A stretch of DNA of 64,000 nucleotides from NCBI RefSeq assembly GCF_901000735.1, contig NC_081543.1:35150590-35214589 (forward strand), given 5' to 3'. The notes under the pieces were generated by a model. It had not been told where the DNA came from. It saw only the letters and a list, made by a program, of their open reading frames with translations, and searched no databases. The position numbers were made by a program, and so were the translations under genes. This document shows positions 1-10,853 of the stretch, in pieces; the stretch's first letter is position 1, and each line of letters starts with the position of its first letter. Source of the stretch: Corylus avellana (Eukaryota; Streptophyta; Magnoliopsida; Fagales; Betulaceae).

Positions 1-310
1 GGTCAAGGGAAAGAGGGAGCTCAAGAATTTGGAATGCTTCGTTAACTTTGAGGCTAAGGGCGGTGGCTTGAGTAGGGTTAGCGATATGGGGTGATTCTGT
101 GGGGTTGTTGGGTTATGTGGGTTAGCCTTTGTGTAGGGTGTTTCTTGTGGGTGTTTGTTGGGTGGTTCTTTGTGGGTCTCTTGTAGGTGCTCCTTGGGAG
201 CTTAGGGCTTTTATGGGTATCTCTAGGCGCTCTCTTTATATGCTTCTTGTGTATTAAGGTTGGGCCACCTTGGCATTTTGATATATACAACAATTACTAT
301 TAAAAAAAAA
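1..310 (+). mobile_element. LINE 3' end (end of first-ORF-like reading frame plus tail), partial at window edge
   Basis: From position 2 the plus strand reads VKGKRELKNLECFVNF... and ends at a TGA near 93. This matches the end of the gag-like segment that precedes the endonuclease in dicot L1-type LINEs. A T/G-rich 3' tail follows (about 94-300), ending in a run of A at 301-309, as LINE tails do. The mirror copy is at 35790-36104, where the upstream part of the element can also be seen. The reverse transcriptase is missing: the gag-like end runs straight into the 3' tail. Confidence 0.65.
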
Positions 311-478
311 TGAATATTTTGCAAAGTTATGGCAACCATTGATGCAGTTCAAGTTGAAGGCACCGTAAGCACAAGAAATTCTATAACGTATGAGGGTTGG
401 GGAATTGCAAAAGGCATACTGGACAGTGGACAATGTTAAAAAAACACCACTATAAGTAACATTGAATGGTATAAAATA

Positions 479-868
479 GGGAAAACTTCACTTTGACCCC
501 TTGAATTTTCATTCGATTTTACAAACCCCCAATGAAATTTCAAATCTCTCATTTTAGACTCCTGAACTTTCAATTACTCTCAATGTAGACCCCTCTGTCA
601 GATTTTAAACGTTACATGACGTTTATACTCTTGACTTTTGCATAAAATTTCAACTTCCAAAACGTTGTTTTATTTTTTAAAAAAATGAAAATCAAGGACA
701 TTTTGGTCTTTTTTTTTTTTTTTTTGTATTTTTTAATGGCTAAAATTAACCGAAAGGGTTCCAATTTAGAGTAATTGAAAATTTAGGGGTCCAAAATGAA
801 AGATTTGAAAGTTCAGGGAGAGTTGTAAAATCGGGTGAAAGTTTAGAGGGTCAAAGTGAAGTTTCTCC
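479..868. mobile_element. MULE-type miniature inverted-repeat element with 9-bp target duplication
   Basis: Termini are GGGAAAACTTCACTTTGACC and the near-perfect inverse of GGTCAAAGTGAAGTTTCTCC. The 9-bp direct repeat TATAAAATA flanks it at 470-478 and 869-877. A 9-bp duplication is typical of Mutator-like elements. There is no coding capacity. The mirror copy is at 35246-35629 with the same TSD, so it inserted before the arms diverged. A related copy sits in the intron of the root-cap gene (9417-9828). Confidence 0.85.
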
Positions 869-877
869 TATAAAATA

Positions 878-2034
878 ATTAATCATTATAGTTTTGTATG
901 GCATGAAGATTATGAGCGATTTTTTTCCTCACTATGAAAATAGCACGCCAAAGTACTAACAAGAAAAACAATGTAGTAAGTCAACCTTAGGGGTCATACG
1001 ATTTTAAAAAGCTACCATTTTTATGGGAATCACTGATTTTTACATTACAAATAGCAATGATAGTTGTTGAAAGAGCATACCCAACTGGGAAAATTGGCGC
1101 AACAAATTTATCTCGCAGTGGGTTTTGCCAGTCGGATTAGAGTAGATAACTAGTACACGCATTTCATGCTAATTTTGTTCTCAGCTAAACAATATTTAAC
1201 TGAAGAAAGAAACAAAGAGAATTCATAAAACTCAAACGTTATTAACTGGTGTACATAATCAATCAATTGGAATAATTAATTACTCTAACAATGTTTTTGC
1301 TAAGAGTAGAAACAAGTGGAGGAGCAACCACCCAAAAAAAGTAGATTCATTTGCCACACAAAAGAAAGCGGACCAAATAGTAGAGCCAACCCAAATTAAA
1401 TATTTTTACCTTCTAGCTGAGGATAAGGAAGATGAGTTGCCGAAGTAGTCCACCACCGACAACCCTAGACTCCCGGAGGCCAACCCCCGACTCCCAGAGG
1501 GCTGGGGCTATTTGGCTGCTCTTCGTTCCACCGCCAATCCCTTTTACTTTCAAATGATGTACTCAAACACAATGTACAATTTTCTTCTTTTTGGAGGTAT
1601 AAAACGACGGTCGTATTACGCAGTCAAATCAAAACGTTTCGTTGAACGTCCTAAGAAGTATGCCTTGTCATATAGGTCTTTAGACCTACCGGTATCGATA
1701 TGTGGGGGGTGAAAATGATGTTCTCTATTTTAAAGAAAATTGAGAAGAACTGGATAGGCAAAACAAGTGGGTAAAATAGTCTTAAAATTGAAAAGACCAT
1801 TTTACCCTCTTATATTGTACTAACTGATTCCTCTTAAAAACCAAAAACAAAGTGGACACTTGCCAAGGCCACGCCTTGGGTTTGGACTAACACATGACCA
1901 ATTGTGGATGGGTCTAGTGAGTGGTGACCCATGGTTAGTCGTTGGTCTGGTTTTTTTCTGTTGTTTTTAGTTTGTATTTTTATAAATTTTCAAGTTCGAC
2001 AACGTCAACTCCGGATAGACAACCCCACGACCCG
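878..2034. other. Intergenic, no gene seen
   Basis: AT-rich sequence mirrored at 27400-28285 and 34978-35236. Around 1460-1500 a short direct repeat of CGACTCCC(A/G)GAGG occurs twice. A 66-codon ORF at 1512-1712 is preserved in truncated form in the mirror but shows no recognisable domain. The site corresponding to 1140 is where the other arm received the PIF/Harbinger insertion. Confidence 0.5.
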
Positions 2035-2708
2035 CTATAGTACCCAAAACCAGCCCCTCATCTGTATCTTCAACAATGTTGTGTGGAGAACCCACCCACA
2101 ATAAATATGGATCCGAAGAAAGACACAGATGGGATTCAGGACCGAATATGGACCCGAACCCAGGTCTGGGCCGATTTCCGGATCCGAAACATGACCCATG
2201 CCAGGATCGGAAATAGGATCCAAAACCGGATCCACAACACTATCCAAACCCGGCTCCCCCAAAATATCAACACTGTGCCGCTTTACCATCGGCTTTGGGC
2301 TTCAATTGCATACCATACAGCAGATCCAGTAAACAGTTCCACACGAAAAAAAACCCTAGGAACTTCTTCACCCAGCAATTGACAAAAAAAACCCTTCATC
2401 TTTTTCCTCCTCAACGTTGATACTGCCGCCGCCAGCGAAACACCATTCTTCTTCTTCTTCTTCGGCAAGATCTGCTGGTCCAAGGTCGCCGGCTTCTCCA
2501 AATCATAGTAGCCCACCGCTATACACGGCTCATCTCTGCTGCTTCCTTTCACAAGGCCGACCAAGACCTGGAACACGTTGAGAAGGCACAAGGACAAACA
2601 CTTCACCTCAACACCTAACGCCATTCGTAACACATCCACAAACGTCCGCCTAGAAGAAAACCCCGCCAAAGAGGAGACCTTAGGATCCAACGATACTAAA
2701 GGGTACAA
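2035..2708 (-). pseudogene. Degenerate LINE gag-like fragment with Asp-Pro repeat tail
   Basis: Minus-strand reading from 2708 gives a segment related to the LINE gag-like frame at 36299-37668. Shared blocks include GVEV, IAV..Y.LE.P, LP(K)KKK and LRRKKMKGFF. It is followed, in a second frame, by an imperfect Asp-Pro repeat (DPVLDPISDP) encoded by GGATCC-rich tandem units around 2100-2260. A frame change separates the two parts, so it is broken. The mirror copy lies at 26701-27386 (+). I see no endonuclease or reverse transcriptase nearby. Confidence 0.55.
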
Positions 2709-4750
2709 GTGAAGTTTCCTCTACCTTTAAAGTTAACCAAAATTTTTTTTTTTTTTAAAAAAAAAAGATATTTTTTTTTAGAAGTAGAAAAAGAAAAAAC
2801 AAAAAGTGCTGCATCGGGGTGGTGCGACCACCCCCAATACCAATCGATAGTGGCCACAACCAACCCTCATGGCTCATGGGTAATCTCAACCACACTTGAT
2901 GGCACATAAGGAGTAAACGTGACCACCCCTAATGGTATCAGGGGTAGTCCAACAACCTCAACGAGTGGGGGGCCAATTAGGGGCGGGCAGACCCACTTGG
3001 ATGGGTGGGAGGTTGAATGTCCCTCCAAAAGTTTCATATTTTCTCTTAAAATATGTTATTTTTATAAATTTGTCCCCCCAAAATAATGTTTTTGTCACCC
3101 CTCAAAAATTTTCTTTTAATTTTATTCCCTCTTTCTTTATGAAGAACAGAAAATACCCTTCAATTTTTTTTTTTTCTAATGCAGTTTTGTTTTTTATTTA
3201 TTTATTTTTGTGGCGGGAATTGTCACTTTCAGCTCTAGACATGCACCTCTTTATAGACTGCAATTGACTGATTGGAAATACAACATTTTACCCCTTTTTT
3301 TTTTCTTTTTTTTTTTCTTTCTATACCACTGACGTGCTATTACATGAGTATACTTTTGTAATACAACCAAGACAATGAAATCTTCAATATAATTGTGTTA
3401 AGGAACAAATCCTTGGCTGATGTGTCTACTTCTAAATTAATCCCAAAAATATTTGAGAGGTCCAAGATCTTTTGTAGCGGCCCAATAATTATGCCTAATA
3501 TAATCATATGGAGAGCTACTAATCTACTTTCTCAAACTTAATTACAACCACACTTCTAGTAAAACACTGGAACACAAAGCAAACGGAGCTTAAAAAAAAT
3601 TAAAACTCTCACCACTCTCTTCCTTCTCTCATTTGCAATTTTTTTTTCTCCTTAGCTTGAATCTACACGCCTCTCTGATTCACCATTCTAAAGCACTCAT
3701 TAACCTTCTAGAAAATTTAAAAATGCCCCCAAAATATATGTTTTTATGAGATAACTCTTCTAAATTTAATTGTTTTTTTCTTCATCCCCCTTATCTAAAA
3801 GTTTAGTTCCACCGCGGTACCCCTACATGGCACCAATGGCTTATATATATATATATATATATTACATTGGCCAACTTTCTTGCGAGCTAGAGGATTGATT
3901 TTACTTGCTTTATGGGGCAAATTAATTACCTCAAACCCTCCCCTCTCCCGCTTTCATTAGAAAATAATAATAATAATAATAATAATTACCTCAAACCCTA
4001 CGTGCGATGAACCCAGCTTTATCAACAAGCCTTGTTCCACGTCCAAGACCAACATTTTCCCACAACTCTCCCACATTCTGCTTCTTTTGCAGTACATTCA
4101 TTCATGCACTGACGACACTACGCAATCTCGAGCAAGAACATCCTTTTTAGTTTACGAAAAACTCAAGTTAAAAAAGAATTTAAAAAAAACACACACACAC
4201 ACACAAAATTTTCGGGTGTTTATAGAAAGTACTGTCACAAGATTACATCTTAATTAAGAATTGTACGTATTCCATAATCTACTAAAAAAGATAGCCAAAT
4301 CTCAAATATTTGATTACTGAGAAACAATTATAATAAATATTCTATATATTCTCACAAACCCGTGAAGCACATTATTATTCCCATTGACTTGTATTCATTT
4401 ATATTATATTAATGCAAGCAAAGTAATTAGTGGGTTTCCATATATGCAGAAATGCCATTGCCATCGGTGTATGTGCCGGTGTTTGCGTGCGTGCGTGCGT
4501 GCGCGCACGTATGGCATGCTTTTCAGCTCTCTAGCTAAAAGTCTAAACAAAAATGTCATACGCGCTTAAACACCACTGAAAGTCAAACTGCTTGGTCGTG
4601 GATCGAGTTTTAGATCAGATTTTGAAGCCCCAAAGCATTAATTAAGCATTGACTCAGATTTTAAATTCCGTACAGCATTTATTTGAAGCATCTGATCACA
4701 TAGCCCATATTCCCGGCCCCTACAACTTGAGATCAAACAATAGAAATCCC
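2709..4750. other. Intergenic, transposon-like and microsatellite-rich
   Basis: It contains GC-richer, transposon-like sequence (2800-3010), long poly-T tracts, a (TA)n run near 3842-3862, an (AAT)n run near 3964-3985, and a (GT/GC)-rich alternating purine-pyrimidine run at about 4484-4509. No gene is supported. Beyond about 4600 it becomes the promoter of the first root-cap gene. Confidence 0.5.
3842..3862. repeat. (TA)n microsatellite, short allele
   Basis: About ten TA units. The mirror at about 25555-25609 has more than twenty, a length difference of the kind expected between alleles. Confidence 0.8.
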
Positions 4751-4762
4751 ACCTGTTGAAAT

Positions 4763-4770
4763 CTATAAGA
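4763..4770 (+). promoter_or_regulatory. TATA box of root-cap gene 1
   Basis: CTATAAGA about 100 bp upstream of the ATG at 4869. The same sequence with the same following bases (TCTATAAGAAGAG) precedes the paralogue at about 8752, so it survived the tandem duplication. Confidence 0.6.
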
Positions 4771-4868
4771 AGAGCCAAAGAGAAGAGAGGAGGATCAATC
4801 ACTAGTGCTACACTACTACAGTACTAGACTGCTAGCTAGCAATCCTTGCATTGAAGATCAGCAGAGTG

Positions 4869-5997
4869 ATGGAGATGAGGTGGAATGGGTTATTCGTGAT
4901 CATTGTGCTACTCTTTGTATCTAGTGCTGCACATGCCAAAACAGAAAAAATCAAAGTAGAAACAAAGAACTGTCCCACTCGAAGGAGCCCATGCTTTTAC
5001 AAGAAGATGAAGTGCCCAGCTGAATGCCCAACATCATATCCAAAAGACCCCAAAGCTAAAGTTTGCTACATCAACTGTTATTCACCCATATGCAAAGCAG
5101 AGTGCAAAAGTACGTAATTAATAATATCATCATCATATCATTTTTCACTTCAATTAATTCATATTTATTTAAATTAATCATCACAAATTTTATATAGAAC
5201 GCAAACCAAACTGCAATGCTCCCGGAGCAGGATGCCAAGATCCCCGCTTCATTGGCGGAGACGGCGTCGTTTTCTACTTCCACGGCAAGAGCAACGAGCA
5301 TTTCACCCTAGTTTCCGATCTCAACCTCCAAATCAACGCCCGCTTCATTGGCCTCCGCCCGGCCGGCCGAACCAGAGACTACACATGGATTCAAGCCCTC
5401 GGCGTTCTCTTTGACTCCAACACTTTCTCCCTCGAGGCCACCACGGCGGCGACATGGGATGACGAAGTTGACCATTTGAAATTCTCTTACAATGGGAATG
5501 AGTTTACCGTACCACAAGGCCATCTCTCTGTATGGAGAAGCCCTGAAAATGACGTCAGAGTGGAGAGAACATCAGAAAAGAATAGCGTCACTGTCATTTT
5601 CCCGGAGGTGGCGGAGATATTAGTCAATGTCGTGCCTGTAACAAAGGAAGATGACAGAATCCACAACTACCAGATTCCTTCAGACGACTGCTTTGCTCAC
5701 TTGGAGGTTCAGTTCAGATTCTACGGCCTGTCCTCCAAAGTTGAAGGAGTGCTTGGGCGGACTTACAAGCCGGATTTCGAGAATCCGGCGAAGCCAGGGG
5801 TGGCAATGCCGGTCGTCGGAGGTGAGGACAAGTACAGAACCACATCACTTCTCTCATCGGATTGCAAATCTTGTGTTTTCTCTCCGGCTGAAGTTTCGGA
5901 CCAGGAGGAGTCGGAGGACTCGTCGGTGATGCAGCATGGCATGCTAGACTGCACCGGTGGAGCTACCGATGGAAATGGAATCGTTTGCAGGAAATGA
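4869..5997 (+). CDS. Root-cap domain (LEA-related) secreted protein, gene 1
   Basis: Two exons, 4869-5109 and 5198-5997, joined by an 88-bp GT-AG intron (donor GTACGT, acceptor TATATAG), give 346 residues. The first in-frame ATG (4869) starts MEMRWNGLF followed by a hydrophobic signal peptide ending near AAHA, so the product should enter the secretory pathway. A Cys-rich segment follows (CPTRRSPCFYKKMKCPAECP ... CYINCYSPICKAEC), then a long globular part beginning RKPNCNAPGAGC.DPRFIGGDG. The C-terminal third carries the Root cap signature (HLEVQFRFYGLS.KVEGVLG, GVAMPVVGGEDKYRT, DCKSC), as in Arabidopsis LEA-related/root-cap proteins. The molecular function of that family is not established; an extracellular or wall role is inferred. 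The paralogue is at 8823-10661 and the mirror copy at 22696-23820. Confidence 0.9.
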
Positions 5998-7400
5998 GTC
6001 TCAAAATTTGGCGCATCTTTAAACAATAAAATTAAGGTTTATGTTTCTTCAATTGCATGAGTGGCGAGGTTTTTAGCTCTCTCAATTTAGTAGATTGTTT
6101 TACAACTATTGTGATAGTAAAAATCATCTAAGTTGCATTACAGTCTATTAAATAGCATTATTCTTTTCGATTTATTTTGACGCATTATTTTGAATTTATG
6201 GTCACACGTTATGAGTGTGTGTGACCTTTTTCTTTTGTTTGCTTCCTTCCATGTAAAAGTATGCAGTCTTCAAAGTAATTTGAATGCATTTTCTTTCAGA
6301 ATAAAATTACTTCAAAAAGAATGAAAATTCATGTGTGCTTATTAAGAAGCTACATAGAGATAAAGAAATGCTAGATGTCTTGATGTTCTTATGATGTTAC
6401 GTGCATGGATATTATTTTCTAGAAAAACAAAAGAAAAAAAAAACTTATTTCATTAGTCCCTCAGCTCATATTTTTTTTTTAGAAAACAATATTCACGTAG
6501 GATCAGGAGAACACTAGGAGGAAATGTATCATTTCTCTTAGAGATAACATATATATTAAAGTCAAAATAGCAGCGAGAAAAGGCATATATAAGAAGCTTT
6601 AGAGCGAGATCTGATCAATGGATCTAGTCTTGAAGACGGAAAATTATCATAACCTTGATATTAATTCAACCTTGCCAGCATGCAAGGAGACAATTTTCTT
6701 TTAACCAATCTTAAACATAGGAATTCAAGAACTTATATGTTTCCTAAATAGGCTAAATTCACTTAAGTGTATAGTTTTATTACGTCCTAACTAGTAAACA
6801 AATGTATCTTGGTTGGTGCATGTACAGAATCCAAACCTGCGAGGATTCGGACAGTAGCTGATCATGCGAAGAATAAAAAAAAAAAGGGAAAGAAATAGAA
6901 ATTAAACCCCCTTCCAACGCCCCTCCTTTTCTTTTTGTTCTTTTTCTTTTTTCTTTTTTTTCATCCATGGTAGAAAGAGAAGAGACGATTGAAGAATAAT
7001 ATAAAGAGAAATTATTGGTGTTAATAATTTGCCCATATTTTGTATTGACTTACCCAACGCATACTTACAAGTTTTGCTAGCTAGTTACATATATGAACTT
7101 ATTTTAAAATATTGAGAAGCATATATATATATACATCATTGATCAACGAGATATAGAATTCATCAATCAGTGTACATCTGTCCAATTAAGTTGTCAAACG
7201 CAAACTAATCAAATTAAAGTACTAGAATGTCTTATAACTTATATATATGTGTTGCCTTACTCGGCCGGCAAGCCCAAGAACAACACTACAGACACGAAAT
7301 TATAACCTTAAACATCTCAGATTGCGAATATTCCAGCAACCAAAGGAATTGAAGCCTTTAATTTCTACCATTGAAAGTCGTCCTGCGAGTTGCAGAGTTC
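5998..7400. other. Downstream region of root-cap gene 1, no gene
   Basis: 3' sequence around 6200-6340 is paralogous to 11160-11270 behind gene 2 (shared TTTGCTTCCTTCCA and GAATGCATTTTCTTTC), showing that the tandem duplication included the 3' flank. It contains one miniature element (6366-6530). The short ORF at 6780-6968 (minus strand) is low-complexity Lys/Arg sequence and is not supported. Confidence 0.6.
6366..6530. mobile_element. Miniature inverted-repeat element, family also at 55440-56015
   Basis: It begins AATGCTAGATGTCTTGATGTTC and ends AACACTAGGAGGAAATG, with internal halves resembling each other in inverse (GGATATTATTTTCTAGAAAA versus TTTTTAGAAAACAATATTC). The three adjacent elements at 55440-56015 have the same plan. 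The mirror copy is at about 22165-22330. I could not fix the target duplication. Confidence 0.55.
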
Positions 7401-7505
7401 TTATATCAGAAAAGAAGCCGCCCACAAAGCATTGACCAAGATGTAAATTCCCGCAAAGCATTTAAATATGCAACTTGGCCCATGTTCCCCACTCCAACTT
7501 GAGCT
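7400..7505 (+). repeat. Duplicated promoter segment of root-cap gene 1, now displaced from gene 2
   Basis: This stretch (CAAAGCATTGAC ... AAATTCC ... AAGCATTT ... GGCCCAT.TTCCC ... CAACTTGAG) aligns with 4630-4735 upstream of gene 1. In gene 1 it lies about 100-200 bp upstream of the TATA box. Here it is about 1.25 kb upstream of gene 2, so roughly 1.2 kb has been inserted between distal and proximal promoter. Confidence 0.6.
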
Positions 7506-8740
7506 AAAAAATTAAAAAAAAAAAAAAAAAAAGAGATTTCTTGGAGGAGAAGATACGTGTTGCCCTAAAAACAAATAGATATCAGAATACTTCAAGCCGC
7601 ATCGCAAGGTTGGTTTCCTTTAGATGATATTAATTTGTCCCCATTAAATCTGTGTAATTGGTGTGTAATATTAGTTCAGCAAATTCATTTTCTAGATATA
7701 ATGAAGTCTTTATCTTTGTTCATTTTGCTTCTGTAACCGACTTATGCAGCCTCTTAAGAGGACCGAGTAACTTGTTTGACTTATTTCCTATCTTTTATAA
7801 TTATTTTTGCATTGTTTTAATTTGTTTTGGGTCTATTGTTTGGGAGCCCACATCTTTTTCGTTTTTAGGATCCTTCATTTCTTCCTTTCAGATCAGGAAT
7901 AGAAATAATCATTTTCTGTAACTATTTCCTTTTTTATTTTTTTATTTTTTTTAAAAAAAAATTACACAGATTACGATATAAATCAGGGCTTTTGTGCCCT
8001 CTAATAGAAAATAGGCACATCAATATAAAATACCAAAACTAATTAACAGTACTCGTGAGTCCTAAATTTCTTGCTTTTTCTTTGTCTAATTTCTCTCTTT
8101 AGAAATGTGAAAGTCGGTCGGCGGTGCTGGAGCATCAGGGCCAATGGCATTCAGCGGAGGAACGGGGGTTATTGCTCGGCGGAGGAGGGGGGAGGCGGTG
8201 GCGTTTGATTCTCTTGAACGGGGGAATAGAGGATTTTGTCGGTGGGTCGAATTGTTGAAGAGATTAGTTTAAGATTTGGTATTTTCGTGTACTGTACGTT
8301 TTGAAGGGGTGCTAAAACAGCATCATTCTTGTCAATTATGAATTAACGGACACCATTAATAATGTCATCTAATTCTGACCGTTAAATTGTACCATTAATA
8401 ACTAATCTTAATCATTAGATTGCACTTGATTTACTCTTACGATCTATATTATTTGATCGTCAGATCATACAATCACAGCCGTTCAAAAACTCAACGAGTC
8501 TACTCTTGTTCCTCCTTTCTCCCATACTTCATGCTAATCGTACAAGTGCACGTGGTATCGCTTCAAATCAATCTCGAGGAGTGAATTTGCATTAACAAAT
8601 GTTTCCCTTTTCTTTCATTTAATACATCTCACAACTTTCGGTAAAAACTAACAAAGCCCAAAATATATAATTTATTATTGATTTTAATAATCTTAATTTA
8701 TAACAATACTTAATATTATTAAGATAATTCCAACAACATC
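7506..8740. other. About 1.2 kb inserted in the promoter of root-cap gene 2
   Basis: Not present upstream of gene 1. It holds a poly-A tract, an AT-rich part in which AATCTGTGTAATT (about 7647) recurs inverted near 7962, and a GC-rich block at 8110-8240 (minus strand Pro-rich reading). No transposase or other coding motif is recognisable. It is probably one or more non-autonomous transposons; origin unknown. Confidence 0.5.
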
Positions 8741-8822
8741 CCACTTGTTAAATTCTATAAGAAGAGAGGATGATGAGTTGTACAACACCATCAATCCCTA
8801 CATTGTTCTGGCATTGAAGAAG

Positions 8823-10661
8823 ATGAGAGCTATGGAGATGATGTCAGGCAGGAATGGCTTATTCATCATTCTGCTTCTCTTTGTATCTGCTGCTGTACAA
8901 ACCTACGGAGAAACAAAGACCTGTCTCAGCAGAAGGAGCCCATGCTTTCTCAAAAAGATGGAGTGCCCAGCTGAATGCCCAACAACAACATCACCAAAAG
9001 ACCCCAAAGCTAAAGTTTGCTATATCAACTGTGATTCACCCATATGCAAAGCACAGTGCAAGAGTAAGACCATCATCGTATTTCACTACATATTTATCAG
9101 GTTAATTATATACTCATTGTCCTTCTTTTAAGTAGTAATTAGCAATTATGGATTGGTGTGTCGGGTTCAGGTCGATCGACCCGTCAACTTGTTAATAGGC
9201 AACTCTAACAAGACCTATTTAGTTAAATAGGCTATACTCTTTAATCCTTACAAGCACATGACCTGTTTAATAAATAGCATGTGTTGGGTGGATCCAGATA
9301 CGATCCAAACACTAAAAAAAAGTTTTACCCTCAATCCCTCATATTTTGAAACCAAATAAAATATAAAATTATTACTCACAATTTTTCCTTTCTTTGAAAT
9401 CAAATAAAAGATAAAAGGAAAAATTTCACTTTATATCTCTAAATTTTCTCGCGTTTTGAGAACACCATCACAAAATTTAAAAACTCTCAATTTACACCTC
9501 TAAACTTTCAATTTCAATCAATTGACTCCATCCGTTAGTTTTAACCGTTAACTTCTACCGAAAATGCCTAAAAAGACCAAATAATTACCTTTTGATTTTT
9601 TTTTAATTTTTAATTTGAAATGAAAGGTAAATTAAATTTGAAATTTTATAAAAAAAGTTAGGGTATAAACATTGTTATTTTACTTTTTTTAACGTTTAAA
9701 ATCTGACAGAGATGGTAAATTGATTAAAATTAAAAATTCATAGTTTAAATTGTAAATTGAGAGTTTTTAAAATTTAGGGAGTGTTCTCAAAACGCACAAT
9801 AGTTGATGGTCTAAAGTGAAGTTTTCCCGGATAAAATTATTACTCAATTTTTCTTTTATGATTAACATAGGACGCAAACCAAACTGCAATGCCCCCGGAG
9901 CAGGATGCTATGATCCCCGCTTCATTGGTGGAGACGGCATCGTTTTCTACTTCCACGGCAAGAGCAACGAGCATTTCACCTTAGTTTCCGATCTCAACCT
10001 CCAAATCAACGCCCGCTTCATTGGCCTCCGCCCAGCCGGCCGAACCAGAGACTATACATGGATTCAAGCCCTCGGCGTTCTCTTTGACTCCAACACTTTC
10101 TCACTCGAGGCCGCCACGTCGGCGACATGGGACGACGAAGTTGACTATTTGAAATTCTCTTACAATGGGAATGAGATAACCATACCACAAGGCCATCTCT
10201 CCGTATGGAGAAGCCCTGAAAACGATGTCAGAGTGGAGAGAACATCGGACAAGAACAGTGTCATCGTCATTCTCCCGGAGGTGGCAGAGATATCAGTCAA
10301 TGTTGTGCCGGTGACAAAGGAAGACGACAGAATCCACAACTACAAGATTCCTTCAGATGATTGTTTTACTCACTTGGAGGTTCAGTTCAGATTCTACGGC
10401 CTATCCTCCAAAGTTGAAGGAGTGCTTGGGAGGTCTTACCAGCCGGATTTCCAGAATCCGGCAAAGCCAGGGGTGGCAATGCCGGTCGTCGGAGGTGAGG
10501 ATAGGTACAGAACCACATCACTTCTCTCATCGGATTGCAGATCTTGTGTTTTCTCTCCGGCCGGAATTTCGAACCAAAAGGACTCATTGGTGATGGAATA
10601 TAGCATGCTAGATTGCACCGGTGGAGCCACAAGTGGAAATGGAATAGTTTGCAGGAAGTAA
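8823..10661 (+). CDS. Root-cap domain (LEA-related) secreted protein, gene 2
   Basis: Exons 8823-9063 and 9871-10661 give 343 residues. The intron is 807 bp, against 88 bp at the same position in gene 1. ATG at 8823 (MRAMEMM) or 8832 (MEMM); the latter matches the start of gene 1. A signal peptide (GLFIILLLFVSAAVQTYG) is followed by the same Cys-rich segment (CLSRRSPCFLKKMECPAECP) and, in exon 2, RKPNCNAPGAGCYDPRF and the Root cap signature (KVEGVLGRSYQPDF, GVAMPVVGGEDRYRT). Splice phase is conserved with gene 1. It is a tandem duplicate of gene 1 in the same orientation; the extra intron length is due mainly to a MULE-type element. The reading frame is intact, so function is plausible. The mirror copy is at 18022-19859. 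Confidence 0.9.
9417..9828. mobile_element. MULE-type miniature element inside intron of root-cap gene 2
   Basis: Termini GGAAAAATTTCACTTTA and TAAAGTGAAGTTTTCCC are inverted repeats, extended inward by GTTTTGAGAACAC versus GTGTTCTCAAAAC. It is the same family as 479-868. Flanks share GATAAAA at the expected place for a 9-bp duplication, imperfectly. A longer direct repeat (ATAAAATTATTACTCA) also brackets it. The mirror copy is at 18855-19266. Confidence 0.75.
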
Positions 10662-10688
10662 GTGTGAAATTTGGTTACATATTCGAAT

Positions 10689-10853
10689 AAGAGTAATGCT
10701 CTAAGACTATAGTTTTTTTATTTTACAATTATTTCACCAACCGATAGTTTCAACCAATTTCAAGAGTTTTATTTTATTTTATTTTTTTAACCATGACTAA
10801 TTCAAAGATTAGTTATGACACTTAATATCTCAGGACTTTCTAGCATTACTCTT
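10689..10853. mobile_element. 165-bp miniature inverted-repeat element 3' of root-cap gene 2
   Basis: Perfect 12-bp terminal inverted repeats AAGAGTAATGCT / AGCATTACTCTT. No coding capacity. The same end (AGCATTACTCTTTG) recurs alone near 11370. The mirror copy is at 17830-17994. The superfamily is not assignable without a clear target duplication. Confidence 0.65.

Noticed and set aside
4851..4868. Upstream non-ATG start for root-cap gene 1 (and 8745 for gene 2)
   Set aside because: These are TTG codons; the first ATG in frame gives a proper signal peptide and matches between paralogues.
6780..6968. Lys/Arg-rich 62-codon frame
   Set aside because: Produced by a poly-purine tract; no start context or homology.
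7658..7921. 87-codon frame conserved in both arms (also 20763-21026)
   Set aside because: Shared because the arms are near-identical; substitutions fall without regard to codon position and no domain is seen.
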